Source: Anticarsia gemmatalis
Lineage: Eukaryota > Arthropoda > Insecta > Lepidoptera > Erebidae
Direction: 5' to 3'
DNA length: 64,000 nucleotides
Assembly: GCF_050436995.1 (NCBI RefSeq)
Contig: NC_134769.1
Coordinates: forward strand, 4,774,001-4,838,000
This document shows, in pieces, positions 25,201 to 40,200 of this stretch. A program made the position numbers and the translations under genes. The notes beneath the pieces were generated by a model that worked only from the letters and a program-made list of their open reading frames with translations, had not been told where the DNA came from and searched no databases. Within the stretch, counting starts at the first letter, position 1. The number at the start of each line of letters is the position of its first letter.

Positions 25201-28200
25201 GTGGCGGACGAAGTCGCGGGTAAAAAGGGATTCATCTTGCAAAGTATCGGATTTGGAGATCGAACCTTACCTACTAACCTAACCTTACTACTTGAAATAA
25301 GATTGCCATTTCCCTTTATTCTTCAAATTGCGTAACATAAAAATGATGTATGAATAAACACATCATAACAGTAAGTTTTTAATAACACACATCTAAATGT
25401 TAATGATGGCACGCTCTGTTTCCGAACGAAATGTAGAGGCAAGGTCATCGTTACGTGTATACCGGCTTTACTCTTACTGAACGTTTCATTGCTACAGGAA
25501 TGACTGTAATCCATTTTGAAAAGACTGAGAAATAAACTGACCGTAACGATTTGAAATTGCACGATCAAAAGTTTGAAAACAAATCTGCATAAGACCTTTA
25601 TTTGTTAGAGTTATATTTTTTTGTAAATAAATTATAGACATTTGGTTTCGTTTTTTCGTCTCTGCCTACCCTTATGGGATAAAGGCGTGATATTACGTAA
25701 GTATGTGTGTATTATAGTCAGCGCTAGTTTGCTTTGCGTGTCTGAATATAGCAGCAAGCCGCTGGATGAAGGAGAAAAATAAGACAAAAAAACATAGTAG
25801 ACAAGTGCCCGTGACGGAACGAAAAGATACCGTGTTTGTTCAATCCCAGCAACTTGCACTCTTCGCATAATAGGATACTTACAAAAAATTTCAACTCTAT
25901 TAGTAGCTATTTTAAACAGCTATAAATCAATAAAAAAAATACGACACGACAATTAATACAAACCAAACATGATAACTAATTGAGTCTAATAAATTAATTT
26001 AATCGGTTATCATTGCGTGAAAGCCGTTATTTTTAAACAATTAATTAGTGTGACCATGTCGATAACCCTGGCTATTAAACGCTGGCCTATTTAATGTGCT
26101 CGGATGTGTAATTGACATAATTTCGTCGTATTCGTAGTGTTGTTTCGGTGCAAATGTTGGGAAATTACGATAAATGAGCTTTTTAGATACATGAGTAGAA
26201 TGAAAATAGCAGCATAACAGTACGAAAGTGAAATGTAGATGGTAAAAATGGACTATGAACTGATAAGTTATTGATAAAGAAATGTTATATTAAAAATCGG
26301 ATTGTGGATTAGTTGGTCAATGATAGCAATCGTACATTACAAGCATTTTATTTTTGTTTATTTCATACTACGTGTGAGGATTCTCTTCTTCATTTCGAGA
26401 GGAGATACTTGCCCACCAATCGGACAGTAATAGGATAATTGTTTTTTTAGCTTGTGTAAATTTGTTTAGCCTTTAAATATCGTTAAAACGTGAGAATATT
26501 TTTCTTTTATAGTATGTCATGTATGCGACAATCGCTGTTAAAATGTTAGCTACAAACTTACAAAATAACAATTAACCATCGCCAAAAGTAAAACATGAAA
26601 AATATTTCATTGAATTTATATCAACACATATCTTATCATATCAGTTTAGTTTCTAGAATAATAACGTCGACTTTCGATAATACTACGATATACATACAGA
26701 TTATGATGTAACAAATTATATATCATTTATAATGTACTTGTTTTCTGAAAAATGTTTCCTTTTAAAACCACAATTTAACAATATATTAATGGTGAATTTT
26801 GTTTAACCGCTACCTTGTACCACTAAAACCTCAGTCTATTTACGATTTTTGGTATAAATACCATTGTTCCTGACTATCAAAAAGAGTGAATCATAAAATT
26901 TGTCATATTTGAAAGTTTTACATAGTACCACAAAACAAATGAATGTTTAACAAATTTAAAGTTAAGAAAGTAATATAACTCCTTAGATTTCTTTCAAAAC
27001 AAAAGTCCCAATATTTGTACCTAAATTAAAAGACGATTCTATTTCAAATACTGTTTCCATTATTGCTATTTCCCCTTTTTACTCCAGCCATCTACATTCT
27101 GCCACTCTTATTGTTTCCTACATCACAAACAGTTCCTCCATAGCAACAAGACCTTACAATTTACCTATATAATAAACGATTCATATACATACATATAGCA
27201 CACTACATAAGGTGATCAATGTGCTCATCAAACCACACAGGCGACAGAGACGTAACGATTGTTTGCGCAGATGGCGGGGCCTCCAAATTCGTACCCACTA
27301 CTTTGAATAATAATGTCCACTGTTAGCGAGAAAGTTTTAAATAAATCTACAAGTTTTGTTATAACGAAAAAGAGGGCTATTTTAAGGTTTTAATGAGGAA
27401 TTTATTTTTTCTTAGACCAGTTTCTGGATGTACCACCATTTATTATGATCGCCTTGAAATAGATTTTCGTAATATTTACATACATACATTCAATCACACC
27501 ATTTTCTCTTAGGGGATGGCAGAGACCAGTGAATGTTATATCGGTCGTGGTATTTTAGAAGTTAGTTTGTATAAATCGGTGATACCTACACAAACTTTTT
27601 ATAATTACTTTAACATTGTCAACAAACAAACTAACTTTACCTACTTCTAAAATTGCATATACAGACTCCTAAATCCAAATACTGTATCATTTAACATAAA
27701 CAAATAAATAGACGAATAATGTGAGCAGCATGCGATATACACTATAGGTATGATCAACAACGTCTGCAACTAATTTATTATAATAATATATAATGTACGT
27801 AATATGTAGACATAATGTACGGCAATGTATGGTCATTATGTCTAACTCTTTACCCATCATTATAACATTTAAATGGCGCTCAAATGAATCATACATGTTT
27901 ATAAAAATATGTTATCACTTAAAAGGAATTTATATTATTAATTTCCGCATTCATATCAACTAACTGTCGTCATTGTTTTAATATAATTACTTCATTTAAT
28001 ACAAGCATTTCATTCGACCTCGGTTACATTGACAATACCTTACGACCTTTATACGAAGTAAATATTTAAAATAATAATGTTTTTCGAAATTGCTGACTGC
28101 AAATACAAGAAGGCTTGTCTTTCTTTACATGGGATTAGTATCAATTTCATTATTTCAAATTCACAATATGATAGAAGCGAGATAAACACTTCCTTACATC

Positions 28201-31200
28201 AATTGACTTCTCATTTAAAAGTTAATTTGATATACATACATCACTCTATCCATAACAGACTAGTCCTCTTTATATTCTTATATTTTTAGTATCACAAAAT
28301 GTAACAAGCACCCTTTACAATCGTCTCAAAAACAAAGACAGAATATTTTAACACTCTTTGCAGTAAAGTACATATTGCAACACTTTGCAAGTTGTTTAAA
28401 AGCTCTGTGTTGTCACGAATTGGACTGTCTCCAGAATCGATCAATAGGTGGCTGGAGGCTACAGACAGATTTCGTATACATAATCCTACGCTTCAAGACT
28501 TTGAGTAGTATATATTTACTATTTAGTACTCAAGAAACGAAATAGTAAGACGCAGCTGGTGATTCGTCGAGTATATTTTGAATCGACAGTATTTCGATCA
28601 AGTCTTCAATAAGTTTGGTGTCAAATACTTATAAATTCACTCGTAAGTAAAATTTTGAGATGAGTTTCCATACTTCAAAGTGTTATTGGAGAGCATCATA
28701 GTAAGCTATTTAGGTCCTGACTTCAGCTTTAGAACAGTAGCGCGATTCGATTATCGAGTGTTTGACATATAAAATGTACTGCCAAAATAATTTCTACGAC
28801 GTCCGCTAGAGGCGCTGATTAGATTTTCATAAATTTTTTTTCGATAGCTAACCGGTTGTCGGTACTCGATAATAGTAGAAAATTGGGATACAGATATACA
28901 CATAATTATAATTAATTACCGAGCCATAAGTTTTCATAAGTGTCTTATACAGAACAAGATAGTGCTTAATAGTGCCGGGACACGGGACAGTTTTGAAGAA
29001 AACTACTAAATATTGTAGTTTTATAAATATAATACAAGGGTCAATCAAATGGTGATTCATGTATAATGAACGTTATCAATATATAACGGATAGTGATCGT
29101 AATTAATTTCGATCGTTTTATCATACACCGCCGTATCAGAATACGTTTATCATTCATAACTATTTTAATCTGGGGGCACGGAAGTGCCCCCGCAAGTCGA
29201 GCAAAAAAAAAGCGGCACGGCCGTAACATCCTTTTCTCGAAGCAATTCGGGCTATTTTTGACACCCCTATAATTTCGTTGTGGATAAAACAAGAAGCCTG
29301 GATTTTCAGCAACTAATCAGTCATTGTATAAACACGGTATATTTAAAATTTCAGTCAATTTGAACCAGTAGTTTAGGAATGACAACTTGTTAAAATTTTG
29401 AATTTTGTCACTCACTGATTCACTGACTCACTGACTCACCGATCATCAAAAGTCTAAGGTACTTCTAGCAGACTTAGAAGCTTAAAATTTACAATACAAA
29501 TAGGGTTTAGTGTCTTAATCATGGGAAAAATTTTATATTTTCTAATTTCGGTCCAGTTTTCTAAATACACCAACTGCAACAATAACTTTGTAATCCCATA
29601 TAAATGTATAAGATTACAAGGTTACATTTGCAGTTAATGAATTATTATTACAGTAGAAAATAAAATAAATAGGTGTAAATAGGTACCTACTATATGAGAC
29701 ATAACGGGGGAGGGGGTATAGGGTGGATAAGGGTGTTTAGCCCATGAAACTAAACATCATTCCCATAGGAAAATATGTTGAATTATGAAAAAAATCGTCT
29801 TTCCATACAAATTAGACTTATGTTCGCTCTACAAAAAGAAGTGAGATGCCATCAAAAACATTCTGTAAAAATCTCAAGTCTCGCCGTAAAAAGTTGTGAG
29901 ATCGATATAATACCAAGTCGATTAATCTATTTAGTCTCTACTTAAAGGACCTTCTGTCTTAAGTTATTACGTATGTTATTATCATGCCAATTTAAAAAAA
30001 AATACCTTTAAAACAATTAGATCGACTTGGTCATCGCAAGAAAACACAAATTCGCCATTAACATTTCAGGAGCATTAACTTCTCGTCGTGCTGTGTAGTG
30101 TGATACATACTAATAATTAAATCATGCGATGGCCAGGTCGGTCTATTTGTTTTAAAGGTATTTTTTTTTTAAATTGGCGTGATAATAACATACGTAATAA
30201 CTTAAGACAGAAGGTCCTTTAAGTAGAGACTAAATAGATTAATCGACTTGGTATTATATCGATCTCACAACTTTTTACGGCGAGACTTGAGATTTTTACA
30301 GAATGTTTTTGATGGCATTCAATTTACTCGGAGTTATGAGAAATAGCGATAACAATTACCAATTATGGGTGGAGACCAGTTTCAAAAACAGCCCGCGAAC
30401 GATAGACCTTTGCGACTAAATTTAACTGGACAATTTATTTGTACAAGCTCCTAGCACAAGGAAAGGTTATGAGCGACTATGAAGCTTGGGTCTTCTGTAG
30501 CAACTATGTTTCAGAGGTCAGAATTTTCTAACCTGCCCCAGTGCTGCTCAATAAACATGACAATTTAAAATTAGTAGCTAAACCTTCCAAAGACTCAAGT
30601 TTCAAATACATGATGCCAATTAGTCATTCCGCTTTCAGTTACCACTAATGGAATTTTTCATCGTTAATTTTACATTACTGATCGCTTAACCAACGAATAA
30701 GGTAAATTGTTAATAGTCTTTCTTCCTTATTAAACGGTAAACTAGACCTTTTAATTAAAATCTCTATTTTAATTAAATACAGGATGCATTTGTAGTGCAA
30801 CGTGAGTGATATTCAGGATATCCTGAATGGTTGGAGTCGTCAAAAAGGAAACATAAAATTATTCTACGTATTGTAAACACCAAATCTAGTTCACGAAAGT
30901 GAGTTGTAAGAGTTTAAAGCTGTTTTTGATTGGACCCATCATCAACCTTTTCTTCCAAGTATGTCGACTGCCTGTCTAACCGAATGCAGCTGAGTAACAG
31001 TATTTTACATGGAGCGAGTGCTTATAGGACCTTCCAACCCAGTTACCTGGGCTATAACACGATACTCCTTGGTAAGGCTGGAGTACCAGTATTTTACAAG
31101 ACGGAACTGCCGGACCTCTACAACCAAGTTGACTTGGCTATAACACGATACCCCTTGGTAAGACTGATTGTCAGATTTTCAAGCTTCTAACTGCTACTGC

Positions 31201-34200
31201 AGTACAAGGTATAGTTTAACACTGTCCTGGAACATTTTTACTTCATAAAATGGGAGAATTCGGTCTTCTAAAAGACTAAGAGAGTCTTCAAATTCGAAGA
31301 ACATGTCTAGGCGTAGAACACAAATTACGTATAATATAGTATTGTATATAAATATTGAAGTATTTACATGAATCCTTCAACAAAACCAAGGCCGATTCAA
31401 ACCACTCAAGTCTTAGTACACAACAAAAGTGCGTACTACAATGACATAAATCACAACACACGTACATAGGGCTGCCAGATCGGAACACCTAATAGCCGGG
31501 CAAACCTACGAATGTTGCTTTACATTTAGGTTAAAAAGGTCGGACACCCTGCATTCTTAATAATTTTATGCTTTAGTGTGAATAATGAATCATCATGAAT
31601 AAAAAAAAAGCTTTTTTAATTATTTACCTTTAACGACAAGTCACGATTCGCGCGAATTTCGACAAATTAAAAGTCTTGCAATGCCGTACAAACCGAGTAC
31701 TGTTCATTTTGGCCGGACAAGTAATCAAAATGGCTTACTATATCCGGACGGCTGGCAGCCCTAGACGTACACAGCATGTACGATGGTACACAACCACATA
31801 ACGACTCGTGACTCACCGGAATGATTCACAAACGGACAACAACATATTTTAACATCCTTGTTATGATATAATACTATATTATGTGTTTGTATAAGATTCT
31901 GCTTAATCGTGAGACGTGAAACTAGAGAAGAATAGCGCAGCACATTCCTTTGATTGTAATGGTGAACGTGAGTTGGTTTTATTTACGATTTCTCGAAAAC
32001 TGCTGTACCGAATATGTAGCAACTTTAAACCGTATTTTAAGGTTTAAGACCATGATATTATTGAGTTTTTGTTTAGGTGTTAATGTCAACTGCCACTGCC
32101 ATGCTGGGCAAGGATCTTCTCCCGAACGAGGAAGGGGTTAAGTCTTTAGTCTACCATGCTGGCCAGGTGAGGGTTGGGGGTATGCACGCCCTAAAAAAAA
32201 GGAATAATGTTGTCGTTGATGTTTTCCTTAATTATTTATTTTTATTGTGTTTAATCTAAGTGTCCTAGAAGTATAGTAATTTAATAAATGCGAAGGTACG
32301 TTATAGTATTAAACAGGAAATCTACTAAATATCTTGAAGCAAAGTGTCTATCAACAACTGACGTATATCACGTAACGAAATAAAAATGTTGTAAAGATAT
32401 GGGACACGTGGTCGTATTATGACTATAGATATGATTATAAACGATATCTTTGTGACGTCAAAAGATTTTTATTTACAGGTAATTGAAAAACTTTGAAGAT
32501 TCTGTTGTAGAAGGAATATTACTAGTGATTTTATAGGTGATATAGCGTAGGAAGATTTTTTCTTTTATTAAGGGAAAATATCTTTAACTGAGTACTATAG
32601 TCATATGTTTATCTGCGTTAGAGCGACTTAGTGTTAAAGTTCAGTCGATGAAAAGAACTGAAATCGCCGAGATATTAAGTTGTTTTGTTCCTGTAAAATA
32701 ATAAAAAAAAAGTTGCATTTACGCGGCTTCGCGCGCGCAAACTCCTATGGAATCTGTTTTTAAAAAGCTTTACATAAATGAAATGTTAATTGAAACATTT
32801 AACAACTAATATAGTTATTAGTACTCTTTATCGTGACATCGTCTAAACGATCGAAAAAACGCCGTTTTCATATTTAAGAAATTAAAGAAAGTATAGCCAC
32901 AATTCAATTAAAATATTTCATGTAATTACTTTTATTAACTAATATGTCTTTTAAACGTATAATAACTAGGTTAGTTCGTTATAAAATGAAACAATTAGTG
33001 TGGCTAATATTAATTAACATCGTAGACTAATTATGAATGTGCCGTGTGGTTAATATTCTCTGTGGGGGACTTGGAAATAGGTCAATAGACAACACACCTT
33101 ATAATATTGTAAGTTTTGCAATATTATATTGACAAAATAACTTAGAAATTAATTATATAATGTGCTGTAAGTAAATAAATAAATAAATTTAATCCATTAA
33201 TGTCCCAATGCTGGGCAAGTGTCTCCTCCCGTAATGAGGGAGGCTCGAGTCCACCACGCTGGCCAATTGCGAGTTGGGGACTTTGTATGCCATTGTGATA
33301 GAAAACAGATACACTACTTATAGTTTAAAGTTAACAATATCAAACCGAACTGTATACAAAAAATATTTATTTGGATGTAATTTTACAAGAGCCCATCCAC
33401 GACTTCGTCCGCGTGGAATCCCTTCCTACGTAAATCCCGATTCCTCGGGAACTCCGGGATAAAAAGTAGCGTATGTGTTATTCTGAGTCTTCAGCTACCG
33501 ATATACCAAATGTTTATTACTTTCGCATTTATAATATTATAAGCATAGAGGAGGTATCTTAATTAAATACCAATATAGAGACAACTTACATAGGTACGTT
33601 AGTATTCCTCTTGAGCAGCTAACCAAACACGGCTCAGCCGTTAGACATTAGCGGGGTCAAGTACCTCAGCGATGATGCGATTAGGAGATCATTGACCCGC
33701 ATCGAACTATACAATGTAATTGATTGAGTGTCGCTGCACCTTTGATTCGTATGATGTCGATAACTGAACTTTTTTGAGTAGCAGTTGAATCGTGGTAGTT
33801 GAATCAACTGCTGTTTTGTGAAGAGCTACCTTTATGAGTTTCTAAAGTAGAATGTTGATTTGAAAGGTTTTTACGACCCATTAATTTAGGGTTTAATTTT
33901 GTTATGTGTGTAAGTTAAATCGTTAAGATGTGTGTTCATTAGGTGCAAGTTAAATTGGTAATACGTTTTCTATTCTCGGATTTTGTACTGCCGAGAATCA
34001 TACGACCTAATAATCAAAAAATCAAATTCTACTAGCTTTTCTTACTTCCATGTATAAATACAGGTGACAATTTACAAGCCCAATGAATTAAATTACGTAG
34101 CGTAACTCTATACATTGCACAGCACCCTCAGTACAAACACAACTTTCACCCTTTTATCATTGTTAAGTAAAACTACACAAAACTAGCTGGTACCGATGAT

Positions 34201-37200
34201 ATCTCAGCCAGACCAGCTGTCACCGTGTTTATTCTGACTCATTCTAAAGGAGTGCATACACTGGAAACCGCACTATAGTAGGAATATTGTCATGTCGTAA
34301 AAATGCGAATAAGACTGTGTTTTGCGGAACATCATTAAATTCTTTATGGAGATACTTTTCTGAATATGAAAGGGCAACTATACACTGAAGGTTTTACATC
34401 TATGAAGCATCAACCTCATGTAAAAAAAAAAACAAATTTCTGCCTCAAAAGAGAGGCCTTATATTCATCACAGAATTATTTTCTTGGTTGATCCAAAATC
34501 ACTTTCTATCGCAAGGTTTATGTGCAAACAGTATCGCAGAAGACAGAAAAAATAAGCCGAAAATGTTTTATAGAAAGAAGTAGAAGATTTATATTCGTGA
34601 CTTATCGATCAATAGTTTCCATTCACCCTGTCGAAAAGGCAGGAAAGTAATATATGCAGATGCTCAAACCCTACATTTATTTTGCACGCAAATCCATCAA
34701 TTCTTCACCCGTGGGTTCACAGCTTTATACCCCACGAAACCCTACGAAGGGGGTTCAGAGTTAATGCTCGTTCGTGTTATATCATAAATGTAATACCGTT
34801 TGCAGACAGGAGTGTCGTAAACCTAATACAAGGTTATCGAAAGGTTATAGGTCCGTGGCATGCCATGAGGAAATATGACAATCGATTTAATAAGCACATT
34901 TATGTGAGTTTGTATACAAAATAGAACTCTAGATAAATTGGCATACGTTAGTTTCAAGTGTTAATTTGATCGAAGAGTTCCCGAATGTTAAATGGTTTAT
35001 TCGGACATTGCTTACGTTCTGTTAAATGCCCCTGAACAAATGTGGAAAGCAAAGCCCAGGATACGGTTTTGAGGGGACTCTTGTGATGAGAACTAGTGCA
35101 GTAAACTTTTTTCCATACTGACTTTGGGTTATGTAAAGGGTTAGAGTAAATAAAGTTATAACCGTTTCATATTAATCAAAGACGATATTATCAACCCCTT
35201 TAAAAATTAATTAAGTTATGCTATTAATTGAACTTGTATTTAGGTCAGTTATTTTATATTTAGTTTAATTAGGAATGACTCAGTCACTGAGCTCGCTCGT
35301 TCAGAATTTATTAATCTATCACAGAATTTGTATTATGTTCATAAATCGGAATAAAATGTGTATTTTTATTACGTGTGTTAAGTAGGCTAAAGTTTAGTTG
35401 TGTCTTAGGTTTATAACAGCGATTTTGTCGTTCACTGTAAAGGGTTGAAAGGCGTACTTATTTAACAAAATGAGTGTGTATCAATGCACCTCAATCTTTA
35501 TCGCCAAATGAAGACGTCAAGGCCATTTTTAGTTAATCTTTTCATCAATAATATCAATTTCCTTTTGCCTACAATTTTTCATAATCGACAGTTCTAAGAA
35601 TCACACATTTTTATAACGAGCCGGATTAAACAAAGTCCGTTATTTTAATAAATTCTGATAACACAATCATAATCGTTTTTAGTGCAAGTTTCAAGGATGT
35701 CACGTCGCCGTATTGGCTGGCGATGTGTTATTGAGGATGCTCGTACAATGTACACCAAATACATAACCTTAGGGCCATACATTGTAGACGGATGCCGAAT
35801 CGGCCAAACGGTGACTCTACAACTATTTTAAAAGACTGTAGTGACACAAACTTTATGTCTTCGAGACCCTACATATAAAAAGATCTTAGTATTATTTATT
35901 TACCACTAGAGGCCACCCCTAGTTCCGTCCGTGAATACCCTTCCCGTGTAAATCCCGATCCCTCGGGAACTTCTGGATAAAAAGCCTATGTGTTGTTCTG
36001 GGTCTTCAGTTACCTAAATACCTACCTAAAATTTTATTATAATCGGTTCAGTAGTATTTGCGTGATAGAGTAACAAACATACATACATTCTCACAAACTT
36101 TCGTATTTATAATATTTAGTAAGATACTGTAGTTACTGTAACCTCATGTCTCCGATATTCTACATATTATTATAAAAAGAAGAAATTTATTTACCATTGC
36201 CAAGGTGCAAGGGTTAAGATCTTACGAACCAATTAACTGTCAAATGAACTAAGTAGTATGTATTTACAATTGGCAAGGAGCAGGGTTTTATGGAGAAATC
36301 TACATATTCTAATTAGTTTAAGTCATAGGACAGTTGGAAAATACACCACGACAGTCAATATAAATAAACATTAGTGTTTACGCACGCAACAAGGGTATTT
36401 TGCGTCGTATAAAGCATGTAGGCGCGTCAACCTTTTTGTTGGTTTTGAATGCTGGCTAGTGACCGTTGACATAAGACATAACACCGAGCGCTGGGGAGGC
36501 GGCCATTATTAGAGAATTGGGTTGTCATGGTGGCGCACGCACCCACGTGTTGTGGTGGAATGTTAATCGAGTTAGATCATTACTATCCTTTATAATTCTG
36601 AATGTTGGACATTAATTAGTGATTTAGTTAACGAGTGATAATGATATTATGGACTATCTCGTGACTTAACAAGCCCTGGTCTCTTCGCCCTATTACCCAC
36701 GTCAAAATGACTGACGAATTCCAATACGATGGCGTTTCTCCTACTCTAATGCCTTTAAGCATAATTTTCATGCTTATGTACACAGTTGTGATTCTGCTGC
36801 ACGGATAAAGAGCAATATTTATAGCAAAAAGTCCGATGACTTTCTGAAAATAAGTGAACTATCAGCGCTCTAAAGTGTTCCCCGCATACACTTTTACTAT
36901 TACCTGTCAAATCACATAAAAGCTCAAACTAACAAGATCCTTTAATACCAAACAATCTATGCGTTAAATTTTTTCTTTGACTGCTGTAACAAAGGCCAGA
37001 AAACGTAAACAGGTCGGTACAAACAAACAAAAAATCTTTTGTGTTGAGAAGGGAAAGTAAACAGAAACTACGCAGTGTTTGGAAAAGAAAGAAATATGTT
37101 GACGTGTTTTGTAAGTTTGACCTTGAGAAAGGTCAAGGGCACAATAGGGGTTCAAGTAAAAGACGTCGGGAAGGTAGTTTGTCTGAGTATGTATAGTTCT

Positions 37201-40200
37201 ATTCATAGACTAACTTTGCTTGTAGACATATAATATTATACGTATAAGTACACCCAATATTACAGACTTCAGTTGCGCTTGGGATAGAAGTGCCAACAGC
37301 AGCAATGACTCCCCCAGTAGCTGAAGCTTTTCATACAGGCAATCATCAATAACCGAAAACATATAAAATTGTTATAACTATTATCGGATCAGCACTCAAT
37401 CGGGTGCCTACAGAGGAAAAAATCGGGGAGACTTATGCCCAGCAATGAGAAATAACAGGCTAACTAAAAAAATCTATTATGTTTTTACTACTACTATCTA
37501 CTATTTCTTGAATGGGAATCTATAATCTAGAGAATCTGATATTGACTGAGAAAAATAAAGAAATGGAGCCATATAGAAGTCATCATATAAACACAGTTTT
37601 TATCTTGTTAGAGTTCATTATTCCACATTGTTCTGTTGCTAATCAGAGATAAATATTTACCCGTCAAGCCTACAGTGAATCATCGCGAGATAAACATGGG
37701 CTATTTTTACGTTATCATTTATTTTATCAGACGGAAGCTGGTAAAGCTGCGCACTTCCCAAAAATATTAATCTGTACATGATCACAGGAAGTAATGTGAG
37801 GTCTATTTTAATCCATGGCACCATATCACGTAAGAGAAACACCTATTTCTGGGAAACATTAATTGATGCTTTGAGATAGAAATTGAGTCGTATCTTGGAA
37901 CTGCTCGTTGCCATCATTATGGCGAAATGAACAAACAATTTTAGAAGTCCGGTGATTTATTTTCTGACATACCAGCCTGAGCCTTCTCATCCTGAACTCC
38001 GCGAAATGTCTTTTTTAGGAATATAGACAATATCAAATATGATACTGTTACTGTTTCCTAAAAATACCTTAATCATCGTGTCTAGATGCCTTTAATTATA
38101 TTTTTTTTGTAAGTTATAAGTTAATTACTTGTGTGTACTTTTGTATATGGTATGTGAGCATTCAAAGAATGACCATTACTCTATACTATCTAGCAGTCAT
38201 AAACAGCTCCAGAACTGTACCTAACCATTGCGTATTTTTCTATGACAATTATTGCATCTTTGTCCGACAAAAGTTTCGAGATCTATGCGCATCATACTGG
38301 ATGAATGCCGTTAAAGAAGGTATGGTCCAGTTTACGATCAATCATATCATCGGTTTATTTAAGAGGAGTAAAGGGACTCAAACCGGACGTTCATAAGTGG
38401 GTAATCATAGAAAGAAGAATCGTCATTGGGCAGTCTCCATAGTCATTGCCTCTTTGCTCCTGATCTGGGTTTTTAGTCTTTAATACTTAGAAATAGATCA
38501 CGAAACTAACGGCTTACATATTGAATACCGTGATTAAGTAAAAAACAAAATATTTTTAAAGTAAATGCAACGCAGAACTTCAAAACAATAAGAAATTTCA
38601 GTAAAAAATAACTTTGCAAGAGTTTTTATAGGACCATATAAGACTTACACGTAGAACTTTTTTCCCAGTATTCCGGAACAGTAGCAAGCCAGTAACAAAT
38701 GCAAATAAGCTCCTGGATTCCATCAGATGTGTGACAGTGAACGTCAAAGGTCAGGTCGCGATAATGAACAAATGATGGGTGAGAACGGGAGCATGGGAAG
38801 TAACTGTGAAGATGCATGGTGAATGGACCGGTGCAGCCGCGGAAAGTTCGCACGACCACAGCTGCTACAACGGGTGATTTGCTACTACCTTTTTGATAAT
38901 AAAGCAATTTGTTAAGTATTGCAGAACGGTCGCAAGGCTCTGCGGAAATCCCTCTCTTGATTTCTGATAACTTGCTTTAGCTAATCACTCAGATCATATC
39001 CATAATTCTTCAAGTTTTGGTTTCATATTGCATTTTTGAGTAATAGCAGAAGAATTGGGAGTGTTATTTAGGTAATTTAGCGACTGCAAGTGGACATGCA
39101 ATGTGCAATTGTCAGTAAAGTGCGTCAACACAACCGCAAAGGGTTAGTTGTAATACCGTTTCCTTGTAATAATATCAGTATATGGGTTTCTGTAACTCTT
39201 AGCAATAAACTTTGCCTTTGTGAGTCAGATTCTAAGCATATTATTAGTATTCTAGTGAACCCTATCAAAGGCTTATCACTGTTCTATTTACGTAATACTT
39301 CGTACGTTTCTTAGTAATCGGTAGCCCACTCACGAGTCTGACAGGTTTCCAAACCCAACCCACAATGGTATTTATAGGATAGCATAATAAAATCCATTGT
39401 TAGTGGACAGTTATCAAAATAATAGGCAGACAATTAATTTTATTTATCGGAGGTATTGTTTGAACGGCATAATCGTAATTGTATCAATGCAGTAATGCAT
39501 TCGTGAAATGAAGCAGAACAATGAACCAAAAGTCAAGGTATTCTACTTATATTTGTAGACAATGGTAACAAAAATGGTTGAAACAGGGATTTGGAGAGTC
39601 TAGATTTGAAAAATGCAATTAAAATTCGTATGTTTGCACAATTTGGAGGTGCAACCGAAATTCGCGAGTGTGGAATGAATTCAGCTTGCGGTCGCGTGCA
39701 TTGCGAGAGTTTTACGTAACAGCTGGCACGCCATTGTTACCAATTTCTTTTTTTTTATTGTCGCAATGGTCGTGAATGTGCGCAATCCTTTTTTCATCAA
39801 AACATGCACGTTCGGTCACATGTGAGTTGTTTTGTTAGCGATTTTGGTTACGCATTTCAATGTGAGTAATCATTTTCGACATAAAAATGTCACGACTTTA
39901 AGAATAATAGGTCAGATGTTTGTATGAGAATAAATGGGAACCCGAATCCATTACATAAGAAGATTCTATGGAAAGACATAAAACATAATTTTAACGTCAA
40001 GTAGCATCAGACTAAGGATTATTTTTTGTCGGTACAAATTGAACTTAACCCATATTAGTCAACACCAGTTAAGTTGGCTTTCGAGAATAGATAACTACTG
40101 AACAGTTTACAGTTCCAGATATAACATAGTCACATAATAAACAAAACAGCCTAACAAATTTCCCCTTATATAAAATAGGTTGATATCCCCGCATTGCTAT

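Larger units (their letters stand above)
22148..29845. other. Plastin intron 1, 3' part: no gene seen
   Basis: The stretch is AT-rich. Open frames here are short, with AT-rich codons and no family motifs. Recognisable content is repeats: a LINE-like tail near 24449-24668, an RTE-like tail at 25065-25228, CTCTGCCTACC-type repeats near 25657 and 27495, MITE G at 28742-28890, and a short hairpin repeat at 29170-29225. Confidence 0.6.

Noticed and set aside
38133..38907. Open frames of 87 (plus) and 93 (minus) codons in plastin intron 1
   Set aside because: Their composition equals that of surrounding intron DNA, and I see no domain, signal peptide or supporting splice sites.
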